Source of the DNA: Ignavibacteriota bacterium
GTDB taxonomy: Bacteria; Bacteroidota; Ignavibacteria; Ignavibacteriales; Melioribacteraceae
Assembly (NCBI GenBank): GCA_016713565.1
Contig: JADJOX010000008.1
Span: 124,001-188,000 of the forward strand
DNA length: 64,000 nucleotides
Reading direction: 5' to 3'
Below are positions 62,656-64,000 of the stretch, piece by piece (position 1 is the first letter of the stretch; each line of letters starts with the position of its first letter). The translations under genes and the position numbers were made by a program. Under the pieces are notes generated by a model that worked only from the letters and a program-made list of their open reading frames with translations, searched no databases and had not been told where the DNA came from.

Positions 62656-64000
62656 TTACATATTTAACATCTTTTTATAGTCGGAAATTGCTGTTGAAAC
62701 AAATTTTGGATTTGGCGAGCCGTAAGTTTTTTTATTTTGCAAACACGTTACTACTGATAATGAATTATAAACATCTTCTTCAAAAAGGGGAGAGAAGTAT
62801 TTAAATTCATGTAAAGTTATTTGATTAAGTTTCTTGTTTTCTTCAGTCGCAAATTTCACAATTTTCCCAAGTATATCATGCGCGTCTCGGAAGGGAATGC
62901 CTTTTAATACTAAGTAATCAGCAAGATCTGTTGCCAGCATAAAACTTCCGTCTATATCTTGAACAAATCTATCTTTAGTTACGTTTATGCTTTTGATCAT
63001 TTCCGACATAAGACTCAGCGAATCGAAAAGTGTAAAATACGAATCGAACATTCCTTCTTTGTCTTCCTGCAGATCTCTGTTATAACTCAAAGGCAAAGAT
63101 TTAATAGTAGATAACAACGCAAAATAATTTCCGAAAGTTCTGCCATTTTTGCCTCTTATCAATTCAGCCAAATCCGGATTTTTTTTCTGCGGCATCAATG
63201 ATGAACCTGTTGTATATTCATCTCCGAGTTTAATAAAATTCCATTCGTAGGAAGTCCATAAAATTATTTCTTCACTCAATCTGCTTAAATGCAGCATCGT
63301 TAAATTGCACGAATGAAGGAAATCCAAAATAAAATCTCTATTGGAAACCGAGTCTAACGCGTTTTTAGAAATATTTGAAAATCCTAATTCATGCGTAGTA
63401 AATTCTCTGTCTAAGGCAATTGTTGATCCGGCTAACGCGCCCGATCCCAAAACATTTTCATCGGCTTGATCAAACGAAAAACCAAATCTTGATTTATCCC
63501 GTTCAAGCATTTCTAAATACGCTAATAAATGAAAAGCAAACGAGATCGGCTGAGCTCTTTGAAGATGTGTGTAACCCGGAATTACAGTGTTGATATTATC
63601 TTCGGCTACTTCGACCAAACTTTTTTGTAGATCAATTATTTGCTCCCGCAGTTTTATTGAAGCAAATTTAATCCAAAGTCTTACATCGGTAATTACTTGA
63701 TCATTCCTGCTTCTTGCCGTGTGTAATTTTTTTCCGGTATTTCCAATTAGTTCTGTAAGTTTAGATTCAATGGCGGAGTGAACATCTTCAAACTCTGAAA
63801 CACTTGGAATCCAATTCCCTTCATTAAATTGAAGAAGTATTGTGTCCAAAGAATTTTGAATACTTTGATTTTCTTCGCTTGTTATTATTCCAATTTTATT
63901 CAGCATATTTGAATGAGCTTTACTGACTTTAATATCCCATTCTATCAAATTTATGTCATAAGAGAGAGAAGAGGAAAATTCCAACGCTTTACTGTCAAAT
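62656..64000 (-). CDS. argH: Argininosuccinate lyase (5' end beyond window)
   Basis: Argininosuccinate lyase releases arginine and fumarate. The reading frame stays open to the window edge, and codons before the apparent TTG at 63984 read on in frame (FDSKALEFSSSLSYD), matching the usual N-terminal region, so the true start lies outside. Motifs include VHSAIESKLTELIG, KLHTARSRNDQVITDVRLW, PGYTHLQRAQPISFAFHLLA and GSSLMPQKKNPDLAELIRGK, the superfamily signature with the catalytic Ser. Confidence 0.95.
   Translation of the reverse strand, partial: FDSKALEFSSSLSYDINLIEWDIKVSKAHSNMLNKIGIITSEENQSIQNSLDTILLQFNEGNWIPSVSEFEDVHSAIESKLTELIGNTGKKLHTARSRNDQVITDVRLWIKFASIKLREQIIDLQKSLVEVAEDNINTVIPGYTHLQRAQPISFAFHLLAYLEMLERDKSRFGFSFDQADENVLGSGALAGSTIALDREFTTHELGFSNISKNALDSVSNRDFILDFLHSCNLTMLHLSRLSEEIILWTSYEWNFIKLGDEYTTGSSLMPQKKNPDLAELIRGKNGRTFGNYFALLSTIKSLPLSYNRDLQEDKEGMFDSYFTLFDSLSLMSEMIKSINVTKDRFVQDIDGSFMLATDLADYLVLKGIPFRDAHDILGKIVKFATEENKKLNQITLHEFKYFSPLFEEDVYNSLSVVTCLQNKKTYGSPNPKFVSTAISDYKKMLNM

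Overview
The window looks like chromosome from a low-GC member of the Ignavibacteria (Bacteroidota/Chlorobiota side). The evidence is a type IX secretion sorting tail at 60455-61849 with the NYPNPFNPST signature usual in that group, the Bacteroidota-type AMP nucleosidase, DUF5777 and DUF2723 proteins, a four-helix-bundle 'intervening sequence' protein, AT-rich DNA, and frequent TTG or GTG starts. This placement is inference from protein families; no rRNA or tRNA gene is present to confirm it. No stretch longer than about 300 bases lacks a gene. I saw no CRISPR array, insertion sequence or prophage.

1-7960 (minus): a haem biosynthesis operon transcribed hemX/ccsA-like, hemA, hemC, hemD, hemE, hemN, hemH, hemG, the last cut by the window edge. 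hemB and hemL are absent. 8132-27485 (minus): a 19 kb electron-transfer island. In transcription order it encodes a Tat-exported four-cluster ferredoxin, an NrfD/HybB-type quinol subunit, a 13-haem cytochrome, a histidine kinase with two c-type haem motifs in its periplasmic sensor, and two response regulators with GcvH-like output domains. Then come a 23-haem cytochrome with its separate cytochrome b, a 16-haem cytochrome fused to a cytochrome b, a 7-haem NapC-family protein, two tetrahaem c554-like proteins, an outer-membrane beta-barrel, a 14-haem cytochrome and a 7-haem lipoprotein. By my count the island carries about 90 c-type haem motifs. It reads as a complete route from menaquinol across the periplasm to the cell surface, with haem production encoded next door on the same strand.

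27736-47084: mostly housekeeping and transport. There is a three-domain chorismate mutase-prephenate dehydratase-DAHP synthase, a GNAT acetyltransferase, an EamA transporter and an orphan Phd-like antitoxin. A TetR-controlled ABC export cluster (33476-39822) has one ATPase gene broken by a homopolymer frameshift and a four-helix-bundle gene inserted between its permeases. AMP nucleosidase, a PAP2 phosphatase, a hybrid kinase with a degenerate ATPase domain and ornithine aminotransferase follow.

47218-57449: yjbQ, a LOG-family gene and a thioesterase in one operon, a large DUF2723 membrane protein, two glycosyltransferases, a THUMP RNA methyltransferase preceded by a structured terminator-ended leader, a DUF1028 protein and arginine deiminase. 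57576-61849 (plus): a Crp/Fnr regulator, then a short operon (CX4CH haem lipoprotein, YceI, DUF5777, DUF2892 and a T9SS-secreted haem protein) behind a TGTGA-N5-TCACA palindrome. The window ends in an outer-membrane protein and a 5'-truncated argH. ArcA, RocD and ArgH give a scattered arginine theme.
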